Part shown: positions 1 through 10,723 of the stretch, one piece after another
How the letters are laid out: every line of letters begins with the position of its first letter
How positions within the stretch are numbered: position 1 is the stretch's first letter
DNA from: Symbiodinium natans
Lineage: Eukaryota; Sar; Dinophyceae; Suessiales; Symbiodiniaceae
Length of the DNA: 64,000 nucleotides
NCBI GenBank assembly: GCA_905221605.1
Contig: CAJNDS010000979.1
Span: forward strand, 87,001 to 151,000
Direction of reading: 5' to 3'
Position numbers and translations under genes: made by a program
Notes under the pieces: generated by a model
What the model saw: the letters and a program-made list of their open reading frames with translations, nothing else
What the model was told of the DNA's origin: nothing
Databases searched by the model: none

Positions 1-440
1 TACCCTAACCCCTATAGCCTAAACCCCCTAAACCCTAAAACCCTAAAGACTGCACGCTAAAATGAAGCGAGCTGCGGGCGCTGCGGTGAGCAGCAGCGAG
101 CGTGCAGGGGGCGACAGCCCCAGCTGTCGCGGCAGCCGCAACTAGATTCCTAAATCCCTAAACCCTCAACCCTAAACCCTAAACCCTGAACCCCTAAAAC
201 CCTAAACCCTGAACCCCTAAACCGCTGAAACCCTAAAAAACTCCTGAATCCCCAACCCCTAATCCCTAAACCCTGAACCCCTAACCCCTACACACCAAAA
301 CCTACAACCCTAAACCCTAAACCCTAAACCCCGCAAACTTCGGAACCCCCAAACCCCAAACCTGCCCTCGAGAGAACGCGTCCAGGGTGCGGCTCTGGGC
401 CTTCTCAGCCTCCCCCGCGGCCTCCCGCACCGCCTCGGGT
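1..440. repeat. Degenerate CCCTAAA repeats
   Basis: Irregular CCCTAAA-like units (many CCCTGAA, CCCCTAA and AAACCCC variants) broken by a GC-rich unique patch at about 49-140 and a second at about 360-440. There is no clean terminal array at base 1, so this is not visibly a chromosome end. No gene seen. Confidence 0.8.
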
Positions 441-570
441 TCAGGGTTTAGGGTTTAGGGCTTAGGGTTTAGGGTTTAGGGTTTAGGGTTTATTGTTTAG
501 GGTTTAGGGTTTAGGGTTTAGGGTTTAGGGTTTAGGGTTCAGGGTTTAGGGTTTTTAGATTAGGGTTTGG
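441..570 (+). repeat. TTTAGGG array
   Basis: About 18 nearly perfect TTTAGGG units in the G-rich orientation, opposite to the preceding block. A few units carry substitutions (CTTAGGG, TTTATTG). Confidence 0.9.
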
Positions 571-1017
571 ATGAAACACGCACCTTCGCCATCTCCTGGT
601 GAAGCTCCACGAACCTCAGGGAAGCCCAGCAGACTCTTCGCGCCCTCACATTAGGGCTTAGGGATTGGGGTTGAGGATATAGGGTTACTGTAAGGTTTAG
701 GGTTGAGGACTAAGGGTTTAGGGCTTAGGACTTAGGGCTTCGGGCTCAGGATTTCAGGGCTTGGGGCCTGTCAGGGTTCGCCGTCAAAGAGAGTCCTCGA
801 GTGCATCCGGCTAGGCGATTGGCTGAAAGATGGCCCCTCCTTCTTGACCCCAAACCCTAAACCCTAACCCTGGACCCTAAACCCTAAACCTCAAACCCAG
901 CAACAGCTGGCAACCTTGAGCCCCAAGCTACCATCGGACGTCGGAGGTTGGCGACTAAGGTGGGGGAGTCAAGCCGCGGAACCCCAAACTAACCTAGAAA
1001 TAGAAAGGGTTTCCCTA
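571..1017. other. Gene-free, degenerate heptamers
   Basis: Mostly unique sequence with eroded TTTAGGG-like words around 655-770 and CCCTAAA words around 850-890. No supported coding region. Confidence 0.6.
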
Positions 1018-1078
1018 AGCCCTAAACCCTAAACTCTAAACCCTAAACCCTAAACCCTACACCCTAAACCTTAAACCC
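1018..1078 (-). repeat. CCCTAAA array, short
   Basis: About eight CCCTAAA units with scattered substitutions, directly left of a family V element remnant. Confidence 0.8.
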
Positions 1079-1161
1079 TTTTTGGCTTAAAAGGGGCTTA
1101 TAAGCGATAAGGGAGCCTAGACCCTAAAAACAGGGGGGTAAGGGCCTACTCTGGGTCCTAG
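1074..1161 (+). mobile_element. TIR element remnant, family V
   Basis: Carries the family V core (CCCTTTTTGG followed by GGGGCTTATAA) and the right end GGGCCTACTCTGGGTCCTAG seen in the copies at 46970, 49710, 58490 and 60393. The left end, expected to read CTAGACCC, is missing or replaced by the telomeric array. Confidence 0.55.
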
Positions 1162-1728
1162 CCTATGTTCAGGGTTTATGGCTTTAGGTGGTTTAGGGTT
1201 TATGGGTTTTAAAGGGGTTTAGGGTAGATTTATAGGGTTATACGTTTGTAGGGTTTATGGGGTGTAGGGTTTATAGGGTTTACATGGTTGATAAAGTTTA
1301 TTGGGTTTGTGGGGTTTATAGGGCTTCAGGGTTTATAGGGTTTATGGGGTTTGGGACGCTTATGGGTTTACTACAGTGTTTTTACAGGGGTTTAAAGGGT
1401 TCACACGGCTTATAGTTTAGGCTCGACTTCTCGAGAAAAAATCAATCTCAACTGCAACGAGGAGCGTCACGAGGGAATGGGCCTGCCCGAAGCCAGCGCA
1501 GTCCTCGGATACCACCCCTAGACACCAATCATCCGCACCCTTTGCCCCCTAACCCCTAAACCCTAAACCCTAAACCCTGAACCCTAAGCCCTAAGCCCTA
1601 AACCCTAAACCCTAAGCCCTACCACCGGGCGGGCGCTCGAGAGTCGACGGCGTGGCTCGCAAGAGCGCCCGTGTCGTTCACCAGCCGCGACGCGGCTCGG
1701 AGCCTCATGATCTCCTGGGGCGCCGGTG
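1162..1728. other. Gene-free, eroded repeats
   Basis: TTTATGGG- and TTTATAGGG-like derivatives run through 1170-1400. A degenerate CCCTAAA array sits at 1543-1622. The remainder is unique and GC-rich. No gene seen. Confidence 0.6.
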
Positions 1729-1893
1729 TTTAGGGTTTAGGGTTTGGGGTTTAGGGGTTTAGGGGTTTAGGGGTTTAGGGGTTTGTGGTTTGGGGTTTAG
1801 GGTTTAGGGTTTAGGGTTTAGGGTTTAGGGTTTAGGGTTTAGGGTTTAGGGTTTAGGGTTTAGGGTTTAGGGTTTTGGGGTTTGGGGTTGGGG
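1729..1893 (+). repeat. TTTAGGG array
   Basis: About 20 units. The left part has 8-mer TTTAGGGG variants, the middle is perfect TTTAGGG, and the right end decays to TTTGGGG. Confidence 0.9.
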
Positions 1894-2503
1894 ACCCTTT
1901 TTAAAGATCCTGTAAGGTAAGGGCCGTATGTTGCCTCAGTGCGGCCGGACGTTAGGCCGTTGAGGCTTGACGGCGTGCAGGGCTTAGGGTTTACTGTAGA
2001 TGGTTTAGAGGGTTTCGGGTTTCGGAGGGGGGTAAGTGCTTGGGGATCAGGGATGAGGCCTCGGGAGCTTAAGGCTCAGGGTGTTGGGTGTTCCGCGCTA
2101 GGGGGGACTGTAAGTTCAGGGTGTTGGGGCTTCCGGGGCCTGTGGGTGTTTTAAATTCAGGGCTTCAATGCCTTCGTTCTGAAGAGCGGCGGTATGTTGC
2201 GATTGAACTTTGTCAAGGCTGAAAACCCGTGACTCTTTCCCAGCGGAGCTGCAAAGGATTGCTTGGCTCATTGCCCTGTCCGCGTTCTTGCGGCGGCCCC
2301 CCGAGATCCCCTAAGAACCCCGGGCTCTGCGTAGGAAAGTAGGGAATTCTGGGCGCCGTACATTCCCCACAAACTACGGGATTCGGTCGGATATTTCAAT
2401 AATCCCCCTTAAGGGACTCTAAACCATAAATCCTAAAAACAACACAAAACCCTAAACCCCCCTTATAAGGGATTCCATGGGGTAGCTCCTTCCTTCATTC
2501 TCG
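1894..2503. other. Gene-free stretch
   Basis: Eroded G-rich heptamers to about 2160, then unique sequence to about 2400. The short open frame at 1939-2154 is translated repeat and is not supported as a gene. Confidence 0.6.
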
Positions 2504-2634
2504 AACCCTTAACCCTAAACCCTAAACCCTAAACCCCAAACCCCAAACCCCAAACCCTAAACCCTAAACCCTAAACCCCAAACCCCAAACCCTAAACCCT
2601 AAACCCTAAACCCTACACCCTAAACCCTAAACCC
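2504..2634 (-). repeat. CCCTAAA / CCCCAAA array
   Basis: About 18 C-rich heptamers in which CCCTAAA and CCCCAAA units occur in runs, a pattern of local amplification. Confidence 0.9.
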
Positions 2635-2742
2635 TTCCTTCATTCCCTACATAGAACCCACAGGACGTAATCCGCTCTCCTGGACCCGAAGGCCGCTCAG
2701 GAGCACGGGCCAGGCGCCAGGACAGAAGTTCCACCTGAAGAA

Positions 2743-3043
2743 GGGTTCAGGGTTTAGGGTTTAGGGTTTAGGGTTTAGGGTTCAGGGTTTAGGGTTTAGG
2801 GTTTAGGGTTTCGGGTTTAGGGTTGAGGGTTGAGGGTTTAATTAGGGTTTAGGGTTTAGGGTTTAGGGTTTAGGGTTTAGGGTTTAGGGTTTAGGGTTTA
2901 GGGTTTAGGGTTTAGGGTTTAGGGTTTAGGGTTTAGGTGTTAGGTGTTTAGGGTTTAGGGTTTAGGGTTTAGGGTTTAGGGTTTAGGGTTTAGGGTTTAG
3001 GGTTTAGGGTTTAGGGTTTAGGGTTTAGGGTTTAGGGTTGAGG
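2743..3043 (+). repeat. TTTAGGG array, about 300 bp
   Basis: About 42 units, long perfect runs, with a few GTTGAGG and TTAGGTG variants. It faces the C-rich array at 2504-2634 across about 110 bp of unique GC-rich sequence. Confidence 0.95.
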
Positions 3044-4251
3044 GCACGGAGCCTTGGCCAGTATGCAAGGTTATGGGGAACCTTAATCCCTAAACCCCTG
3101 CACCCCAAAGCCTACTAGGGCTGCTGGGGGGAGTGCCGGTAAACGGGGGGGGGGGGGGGGGTTGGGGTTTTCAAGACTTTTTGGGGTTAGGAGTGCTCGG
3201 GGTTTAGGGTTGAGGGTTTAGGGTTTAGGGTTGAGGCTTGGGGCTGAGGGTTGAGGGTTTAGGGCTGAGGGTTCGGGGTTGCTTTAGGCGGGGTTTTCAA
3301 GACGATCCATTTGGGGCTTACGAAACATGAGGGACCCCTGGAAACAAACCCGCACATGGTAGGATTCCCTTACAATCAGGACCCCAGTAAAGTACCCCTA
3401 ATGTCGGATACCCCCACATAAGGTACAGGGTTTCGGGGTGTAGGTATTTGAGCTTAAAGGTTTAGGGCTTAGGGTTTTGGGGTTTGGGGCTTACAGGGCT
3501 TCGGGATTCCCATCAGAGAGATGTGACAAAAACAGGGCATGGTCTACTGAAAGCTTACATAGAGCAGTAGTTGTGATTGGTGGGTTGTGAGAAAGGTTGC
3601 TACGCCGGTTACATGAGACCCCAGCAAAACCTTAGCCCTAAACGCTAAAGACCCTAAGCCCCTTGCAGATCTCAAAGCCCCAAACCCTTAACCCCTAAAC
3701 CCTAAACCCTGTTGCCCTCTTAGACCCTAAACCCTTCAACCCTACAATTTGCAGCCTTCGTCCGACAGCCCGTAAAACCTTCACGGTTTAAACCTTAAGG
3801 CTGTAGGGTGTAGGGTCTCAGCCCCAAGAAGCGCCAGCAGAGCCCAACAAACAAGCCAGGCACCTAACACCTGCACACCCCAAATCCTTAGACCCTAAAC
3901 CTCCAAACCCTGAACCCAAGGCCCTGGAACCCTCCCCAAACCAAAAACCCTGAACCAAAACCCCAAAAACCCCAACACACCACACCCCCTGACCCCCAAA
4001 CCCTAAACCCCAAAACCCTAATCCCTAATTAAACCCCAAAAACCCCAAAACCCCCAAAACACCCCAAACCCCCCCAAAGCAAGCCAAAAACCCTAAACCC
4101 TAAACCCCAAAAGGCCGAAACCCCGAACCCCTAGACCCTAAACCCTAAACCCTGAACCCTAAACCCTATAAACCCTAAACCCCGAACCCCTACACCCCCG
4201 GTCACCTGCGGGTCTCCGCAAGCTCCGCGCCACCCTTCCGCCAACCTCGGG
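3044..4251. other. Gene-free, mixed degenerate repeats
   Basis: Contains a 17-nt G run (3145-3161), eroded G-rich heptamers (3190-3300, 3420-3500), then C-rich degenerate heptamers through about 3600-4190, including many AACCCC and CCCCAAA forms. Nothing codes convincingly. Confidence 0.6.
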
Positions 4252-4703
4252 AGGGTTTAGGGTTTAGGGTTTAGGGTTTAGGGTTTAGGGTTTAGGGTTT
4301 AGGGTTTAGGGTTTAGGGTTTAGGGTTTAGGGTTTGGGGTTTAGGGTTTGGGGTTTAGGGTTTGGGGTTTGGGGTTTAGGGTTTAGGGTTTGGGGTTTAG
4401 GGTTTGGGGTTTAGGGTTTGGGGTTTAGGGTTTGGGGTTTAGGGTTTGGGTTTGGGGTTTGGGGTTTGGGGTTTGGGGTTAGGAGTTTCGGGTTTAGGGT
4501 TTAGGGTTTAGGGTTTAGGGTTTAGGGTTTAGGGTTTAGGGTTTAGGGTTTAGGGTTTAGGGTTTAGGGTTTAGGGTTAGTTTAGGGTTTAGGGTTTGGG
4601 GTTTAGGGTTTCGGGTTTGGGGTTTAGGGTTTGGGGTTTAGGATTTAGGGTTTGGGGTTTAGGGTTTAGGGTTTGGAGTTTAGGGTTTCGGGTTTGGGGT
4701 TCA
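4252..4703 (+). repeat. TTTAGGG array with interleaved TTTGGGG
   Basis: About 64 units: perfect TTTAGGG at 4252-4330, then alternating TTTAGGG and TTTGGGG to about 4490, perfect TTTAGGG to about 4575, and alternation again. The alternation suggests that 14-mer dimers amplified as units. Confidence 0.95.
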
Positions 4704-5372
4704 GGCTTTGGTGTGGCGTTGGGAGCCCCAAGGCGCCTGTCGTCCGCGCCGATGCACCGGCGCTACGCTGGGAGCATCCCCGCTGGAGCTCACGGCAGGC
4801 CTGGAGGCTTTGGGGAATATTTACCCTAAACCCTAAACCCAAAAAAAAACCTAAAAATCCTAAAAGCCTTAAACCCGAAACCCTAAAAAACCTACAAGCC
4901 CTAAACACTAAACCCTAAACACCCCTACACCCTAAACCCTGAAAGCCCAAACCCCCTAAACCCTGAACCCTAAAAGCCCCAAAAGCCCTTAAACCCTAAA
5001 CCCTAAACCGTAAAAGCCCCAAAAGCCCTTAAACTCTTAAACCCTAAACCCCTAAACCCCTAAACCCCTAAGCCCTAAAAGCCCTAAAAGCCCTTAAACT
5101 CTAAACCCTGAAACGCTTTTGCCCTAAACCCTTAAACCCTAAAGCCCCAAAAGCCCTTAAACCCTGGACCCTTAAACGCTTTTACCGCCAAGGGTTGGGC
5201 TTCCAGAGATTCAAGGCTTCAACGCCTCGCCCTAAGTTCCCTAATCGAATAAACCCCTGTGAAACCCTTGCAAGCCCGAAATAAAGGGGGGTAAGGTTTA
5301 GGGTTTAGGGTTTGGGGTTTGGGGTTTGGGGTTTGGGGTTTAGGGTTTAGGGTTTAGGGTTTAGGGTTTAGG
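4704..5372. other. Gene-free, C-rich degenerate repeats
   Basis: A short unique patch (4704-4820), then CCCTAAA units mixed with a recurring CCCTAAAAGCCC variant (about 4940-5190), unique sequence, and a G-rich array with TTTGGGG units at 5295-5372. Confidence 0.65.
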
Positions 5373-5762
5373 GGTGTCGTAGAGAGGGGGGGCGGGGGGG
5401 GGGTTGCTCAACCAAGCAACGCAGCGCAGGCCAGAAGCCTAACCCACGCTTTCAGGAGCGCAAAGCCGTTGGCCTCTGAAGCCAGAAAGCCCCCTAAAAA
5501 ACCCTACCTCAAACCCTATAACCTTAACCCCTATAACCCCAAACCCTAAACCCTGAACCCTAAACCCTAAAACCCTAAACCCTACACCCCCTGCCTCTAA
5601 CCGTATAACCCTAAACCCTATAACCCTAAACCCTAAACCCTAAACCCTAAACCCTAAACCCTAAACCTTCTCCCCGGGGCCGCACCCCGAAGCCCTCGGC
5701 CCTTTGCCTCCTCCAAGAGGCAGGAGCGGGCAACTTCGCAGGATCCGAACGGATCCTGGCAG

Positions 5763-5872
5763 AGGGTTTAGGGTTTAGGGTTTAGGGTTTAGGGTTTAGG
5801 GTTTAGGGTTTAGGGTTTAGGGTTTAGGGTTTAGGGTTTAGGGTTTAGGGTTTAGGGTTTAGGGCTTAGGGT
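5763..5872 (+). repeat. TTTAGGG array
   Basis: About 15 units following a C-rich array at 5540-5668. The orientation pair (C-rich then G-rich across a GC-rich core ending TCCTGGCAGA) is conserved in units 2 and 3. Confidence 0.9.
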
Positions 5873-6050
5873 TTTTGTCGCCAGTCCACCAGTGACTCTC
5901 ATTTGCTTGCCCCCTAGACCCTAAACCCTAAACCCTAAACCCTAAACCCCCTAAGCCGCCCTTGAAGAAGAACAACTACGGGGCGGAGCTGCACGCAGTA
6001 AAAGAGGTGAAGCGCAGAGGCAGCCGGGGCCACAAGAAGCTTAGAGCACC

Positions 6051-6335
6051 CCAAACCCTAGACCCTAAACCCTAAACCCTTAAACCCTAAACCCTAAACC
6101 CTAAACCCGAAAACCCTAAAACCCCAAAACACTAAACCTTAAACCCTAAACCCTAAACCCTAAACCCTAAACCCTAAAACCCTAAAACCCTAAACCCTAA
6201 AACCCTAAAACCCTAAAACCCTAAAACCCTAAGACCCTAAAACCCTAAAACCCTAAAACCCTAAAACCCTAAACCCTAAACCCTAAACCCTAAACCCTAA
6301 ACCCTAAAACCCCAAAACCCTAAACCCTAAACCCG
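6051..6335 (-). repeat. CCCTAAA array with 8-mer CCCTAAAA block
   Basis: About 285 bp including a run of CCCTAAAA octamers (about 6175-6265). In units 2 and 3 the same site, between GCTTAGAGCACC and CCCGTACAAGCAAAAC, holds only about 50 bp, so the array has grown or shrunk since duplication. Confidence 0.9.
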
Positions 6336-6552
6336 TACAAGCAAAACAGCAACGCTCGACCCGGGAGTTCCTGGAGGTCGTCGGCGTGACCTTGGCGCAG
6401 GGTACAAGGGTTTAGGGTTTAGGGTTTAGGGTTTAGGGTTTGGGGTCTAGGATTTAGGGTAGCTTGGTAGCCTAGTAGCTTTAACATTAGGACACCCTTT
6501 TTTGGGGGTTGGTTGCTTTATAAGGGAACCTTGAACGTGGGAAAAGGGACCG

Positions 6553-6900
6553 ATGTATTCTGCAAGGAACTCTTCTGCGGGGAAAAACCGAAATCACAAC
6601 ATGCTGAAGAACAAATTTGAAACGGCAACTGTCGCACAGGCACGAGTGACGACTGGCTGCAAAGTCAGGCCCCTGCAGGGCACGACACCTCTCTTTTGCT
6701 CAACGCCCCAGGCGAGATGCAATCAGCCCGTGCCGGAGTCACACGGGCACAGAAGCGCATGGCCGCGACTGCATTCAGAGATGACGGCCATGCTCCGCTT
6801 CCGAATTTCTCCAAAACCGGCTGAGCTCTCAGAGCATCAGCCTGCCGAGCCGTGGTGGATCGACTAGGAGGGGGTGCGCACCCCGGGAGGATCGGGACTA
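6553..6900. repeat. Conserved non-array block of the unit
   Basis: Unique-looking block (GCGAGATGCAATCAGCCCGT to GATCGGGACT) repeated in unit 2 (about 12430-12790) and unit 3 (about 18150-18510), and in diverged form at 21740-22015. It can be read as an open frame, but an indel near 6610/12480 puts the copies in different frames upstream and the divergent copy does not keep it, so I treat it as non-coding. Its left edge (about 6490-6545) resembles a family V remnant (CACCCTTTTTTGGGGGTTGG). Confidence 0.6.
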
Positions 6901-6916
6901 AACCCAAAGTACCCGT

Positions 6917-7431
6917 AGGGTTTAGGGTTTAGGGTTTAGGGTTGAGGTTTAGGGTTTAGGGTTTAGGGTTTAGGGTTTAGGGTTTAGGGTTTAGGGTTTA
7001 GGGTTTAGGGTTTAGGGTTTAGGGTTTAGGGTTTAGGGTTTAGGGTTTAGGGTTTAGGGTTTAGTGTTTAGGTTTTAGGGTTTAGGGTTTAGGGTTTAGG
7101 GTTTAGGGTTTAGGGTTTAGTGTTTAGGGTTTAGGGTTTAGGGTTTAGGGTTTAGGGTTTAGGGTTTAGGGTTTAGGGTTTAGGGTTTAGGGTTTAGGGT
7201 TTAGGGTTTAGGGTTTAGGGTTTATGGGTTTAGGGTTTAGGGTTTAGGGTTTAGGGTTTAGGGTTTAGGGTTTAGGGTTTAGGGTTTAGGGTTTAGGGTT
7301 TAGGGTTTAGGGTTTAGGGTTTAGGGTTTAGGGTTTAGGGTTTAGGGTTTAGGGTTTAGGGCTTAGGGTTTAGGGTTTAGGGTTTAGGGTTTAGGGTTTA
7401 GGGTTTAGGGTTTAGGGTTTAGGGTTTAGGG
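6917..7431 (+). repeat. TTTAGGG array, about 515 bp
   Basis: About 73 nearly perfect units, the longest standard-heptamer array in the window. The paralogous arrays in units 2 and 3 are about 165 bp. In the divergent fourth copy the same locus carries a family V element (22029-22121) in place of an array. Confidence 0.97.
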
Positions 7432-7790
7432 CCCTAGGCCCCAAAGCCCTAAGCCCTTAAACCCCGAAACCCTACTTGCCAAGTCTCTCCGATCCTCCAC
7501 GCAGCAGCGCACCTGGAAGACGATCGAGGCACCTGACTGCCCTCAAGGCATCTTCAGGGCCTTCGCTATCGCAGTGAGCTGTGCTTGCAGAAAACTGTCA
7601 CTACTGGAAAGGTTTGGGGCTTCAAAAGGGGTTTAGGGTTTAGGGTTTAGGGTTTCGGGCTTCAAGAAGTTTAGCGTCACAGCACTGCGGACACTTTGCA
7701 AGATTCGTCGAAGATTGGTATACTGAAAACTCAAGGATCACAAGGATCACTAAAACATAGCCGCACGTCGACCGATTGAACTTCATCCTT
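7432..7790. other. 3' flank of gene A
   Basis: Conserved block in all units (CGATCCTCC to CTACTGGAAAGG, about 7490-7610), a short TTTAGGG array at 7629-7655, then the presumed 3' UTR of the minus-strand gene. The corresponding arrays in units 2 and 3 are about 120 bp, so this site is shorter in unit 1 while the array at 6917 is longer. Confidence 0.6.
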
Positions 7791-9208
7791 TCACGGCTCT
7801 GCGATGATGGTGTTGCCATCCCTGGCAGGGACATGGAGCTCCTCGCCGTGGGTCTGGCCGGAGGCGCTGACAGGCCCCAGCTGGCTTGGCCAGGCGTCCG
7901 GGTCCCACTTGCCGAAGGCCTTGCGGCATGCAGCGTCCAAGTTCATGCCCGAGGAGGTCATGGCCATGGTGGAGCCGGTGATGCCCGAGCAGGCGGCCAC
8001 GCAGTTGGCGTCCTTGTCCGCACGGCCCACGATGTTCACGCACGAGTTGCTGGCCAGGGAGAAGAAGCGGACGGACAGGCTCAGCACGGCGAGGATGCCC
8101 GTGATGTCCACCGCACAAACGCGGCCCTCGGTTTCGACGACTCCTGGGGTGCAGTGGATGGTGGTGTCCGCCAAGATGATGGCAAACCTCATGACGAAGG
8201 TGGCGCCCAAGTCTAGCTGGGCCACGCACCGGGCAACTGCACCGTACACGGCATCGTTCGGCACCGCCGGTGGCGCTGGCAGCGTACTCACATCGACGCC
8301 GGCCTTCTTGAGATAGTTGTACACACTCTTCGAGACCTGCTTCTTCTGCTTGGTGATTTTGCCTGTCGTAGCAGCAGAAACCACGGCGTCGATCTTGGCT
8401 TCTGGGGTCAGCTTGCCGGCCTTGACGCCCTTGTTGCAGATCAGGTCTGCGGAGAGAGTCGACTGCATCAACACAGAAAGGCCGCCTGTGAAAGCGCCGA
8501 TGTTCGCGGCGCAATTCGCAGGGACGTTCAGTGAGCCCGAGCACGTGGAGATGGAGGAGGCGATCACACCCATGCCAAGCTCCACCGACAGCAGGATGCC
8601 GAAGATGCCGGAGGCGCACGTCTCCCGCTCGTCGTTCCTCACCGGGCGCTTCTTGACAGCCTGGATCCTGTCAAAGTCGCAGGCCACCGTGGAGAACTTG
8701 ATGAACGTGCCCGTCAGCATCACGCGTGCCACGGCTTGGGCCACGTCGATCACGCACAGCACCTGGCCGGCTGCCGGGCTGATGTGGGCGAGCCCGACCG
8801 TCGGCAGCTCCTTGGACGCATCCAGCTCTGACTCGAGCGTATGCCAGGCGTCCCCGCCAACGCCTTCCAAGAACTCCGTGGACTTGGCACCCACCGGCAG
8901 GCCCAGCTTGGGCGCCACGGCGAAGACCATGAGACCCAGTGCCGCCACGCCGGCCGCGCGCCGCGCCCAGCGCCGCGCGAACTCCGGCGCCCCCAGCTGC
9001 GCCTGCGAGACAGGGGCCCTCGAAAACATGCTAGAAACATCAGTGAAACATCTATAGAAACACTGCCGACTACATGCTGTGTGCAAAAAGGGCCCACCTC
9101 GCGAGCCGGCGTCCTCGTGTCCACGAGCTGCTCCTCCTCCGCAAGGACGCCCTCATTGTCCTGCAGCGATGCTGCGAGCTCCTGGATCTCGGACTCGCGG
9201 CCGGCCAT
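7791..9208 (-). CDS. Six C-x24-C helix protein, copy A
   Basis: I do not recognise a named family. Proposed structure: exon 1 9208-9098 (37 codons), GT-AG intron 9097-9003 (95 nt, CGCGAG|GTGGG ... TCGCAG|GCG, phase 0), exon 2 9002-7791 (403 codons, stop TGA); product 440 aa. This start is preferred over an in-intron ATG at 9086 because exon 1 is conserved in copies C and D, where the intron is interrupted. Visible layout: acidic N-terminus (1-37), Arg-rich stretch RRWARR (47-52), one clear membrane segment (about 55-75, probable signal anchor with N-terminus inside), then six hydrophobic segments each bounded by Cys with exactly 24 residues between: C120/C145, C166/C191, C201/C226, C296/C321, C333/C358, C371/C396. 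Linkers are 20, 9, 69, 11 and 12 residues, giving two triplets; the 69-residue linker is Lys-rich. A disulfide-stabilised helical or membrane protein is an inference. Confidence 0.78.
9003..9097 (-). other. Intron of copy A
   Basis: 95 nt, GT-AG, AG|G at both borders, phase 0. The two exons join as ...RE|AQLGAPEF. It lacks the TA-rich microsatellite found in copies C and D. Confidence 0.75.
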
Positions 9209-9762
9209 GTTCGCTGAGTGAGGAAAGGCTGGGACCGACGACGTGACGCAAAAACGGCTCGCGAACGACGACGTCCGAGCGCCGTCCAAAATCAATGTGA
9301 ATGCGGGGGTTTGCTCTACACCAGGGAGCCTCTTCTGGGGATCTCTGCGAGCGCCTTCTGCTTATTCCGGTTCACCAGCCCACAACAGGGCCCTCCATGT
9401 GACATAAACACGTTAAACTCACTAAACCTCCAAAAGCTCAAGCCCTTGACCCCTTCTAGCTTCTCAGCTTGCGGCTGCACTGAGGCGCGTGGCTGGCAGA
9501 ATCCTGGACTTAGGGGGCTTTCTTGTTATTTGGCTTGGGGGGGTTATAAGGGGTTAGCGGGGCTCCATGAGGGCTTCGAGGGGGGGTTCAGAGGGCTGGG
9601 GGGGGGGGGTATGGTGGCTAAACCCTAAACCCTAAACCCCAAACTCCTAAACCCTCCTAAACCCTAAACTCCTTAAACCCTAAATAAACCCTACATCCTG
9701 CCTTTTTTGCAGTTTGGGCATTCTTGGGCTCCCGGAGTCGATCCCTCGCAGGCCCTGAGCCC
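9209..9762. other. 5' flank of gene A
   Basis: Presumed promoter and 5' UTR of copy A, then a G-rich stretch with a short CCCTAAA array at about 9620-9690. No TATA-like box is evident, and no spliced-leader relic was found near the start codon. The same block is in unit 2 at 14840-15385. Confidence 0.5.
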
Positions 9763-9891
9763 TTAGGGTTTAGGGTTTAGGGTTTAGGGTTTAGGGTTTA
9801 GGGTTTAGGGTTTAGGGTTTAGGGTTTAGGGTTTAGGGTTTAGGGTTTAGGGTTTAGGGTTTAGGGTTTAGGGTTTAGGGTTTAGGGTTTA
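9763..9891 (+). repeat. TTTAGGG array
   Basis: About 18 nearly perfect units between CTGAGCCC and ACGGTTCAGC. The unit 2 counterpart (15387-15597) is about 80 bp longer. Confidence 0.95.
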
Positions 9892-10205
9892 CGGTTCAGC
9901 ATCTCTGATCCAAGCATTCACTAAGGGTGTTTGGCATCACCCCACCCACCTAGAATCCCTTTCATTTGGCAACCTTATCTACCATTTCAATTTTTACTGC
10001 CTTAAGTCCCCTTAACCCTAAATCCAAAATCCTGAAAGCTCCAGAGAGGCCCCTGAATCCTAAATCCTAAACGCCCCAGAAAGGCCCTTAAACCCTAACG
10101 CCTAAGTCTTAAAAGCTGCAGAGAGGGCCCCCCGAACTCCAAATCCTAAATCTTAAAAGCCCAGAGAGGGCCCTGAACCCTAAATCCCTAAGTCCTACAG
10201 GCATT
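9892..10205. other. Unit flank without gene
   Basis: Unique start (ACGGTTCAGCATCTCTGATC) followed by CCTAAATCC-like degenerate words separated by recurring CCAGAGAGGGCCC motifs. Repeated in unit 2 at 15598-15911. Confidence 0.55.
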
Positions 10206-10560
10206 ACCCCAAAGCACCACCGCAGGCCCAAATAGCTTGAAAAAACCACAAAAAGCTTCAAAAAATCCTAAAAGGGGGGGGAGCCTGGTATTTGCCTGCT
10301 CCCGCAATGAAAAATGCTGATTTTTAGCACTGAAATCGACGGTTTCGGGGCCCCTCCATTTTACCCCAAAGAACCACCACAGCCTCAAACAGCCCCAAAA
10401 ACCCCCCAGAATGCTTCAAAAAGCTCCCCAAAAGGGGGAGGCCTGGTATTTGCCTGCTCCCGCAATAAAAAATGCTGTTTTTTAATACCGGAATCGACCC
10501 CAAAACACCACCACAGCCCCAGCTTGAAAACCCTAAAAGGCTGCAAAAAGCCGGGTGCCC
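10206..10560. repeat. About 160 bp degenerate tandem repeat
   Basis: Two long and one partial copy of a unit beginning CCAAAGMACCACCRCAG and containing TGGTATTTGCCTGCTCCCGC then AAAAATGCTG; starts near 10209, 10370 and 10500. It is also present in unit 2 (15912-16265). Open frames across it exist on both strands but follow the repeat and lack other support. Confidence 0.7.
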
Positions 10561-10712
10561 CGAGGGCTTCCCGGGACAGCTGTCCTGGGGGCGTCCCGCG
10601 GGGGCCCCGGGACATTTGTTTCGGGAGGGACCCGGGACGCCCCGGGACACCCCAGGACAACCTGTCCCGGGGCGGCCCCGGGACAACCCGTCCCGGGGGC
10701 GCCCCGGCACAG
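10560..10712. repeat. GC-rich CCCGGGACA satellite
   Basis: About ten copies of a CCCGGGACA / TGTCCCGGG core in both orientations within 150 bp, extremely GC-rich and dyad-rich. It abuts the TTTAGGA array and recurs intact in unit 2 (16266-16418). Confidence 0.8.
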
Positions 10713-10723
10713 CCCATATTAGA

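Noticed and set aside
1-440. The window start as a true chromosome end
   Set aside because: The first repeats are degenerate and interrupted by unique sequence; no uniform terminal array is present.
6553-6867. A 104-residue frame with counterparts in units 2 and 3
   Set aside because: Upstream parts are in different frames among units because of an indel, and the fourth unit does not keep it; no domain recognised.
7804-9057. Large plus-strand open frames (170 and 246 aa) opposite copy A, repeated in copies B-D
   Set aside because: They are antisense shadows of GC-biased codons. The minus-strand frame has conserved splice sites, regular Cys spacing and mostly silent divergence; the plus frames have none of these.
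9003-9086. An ATG at 9086 giving a 431-aa unspliced form of copy A
   Set aside because: The extra residues lie in the intron. Copies C and D have an in-frame TAG directly before exon 2, and the conserved exon 1 with GT-AG borders explains all four copies.
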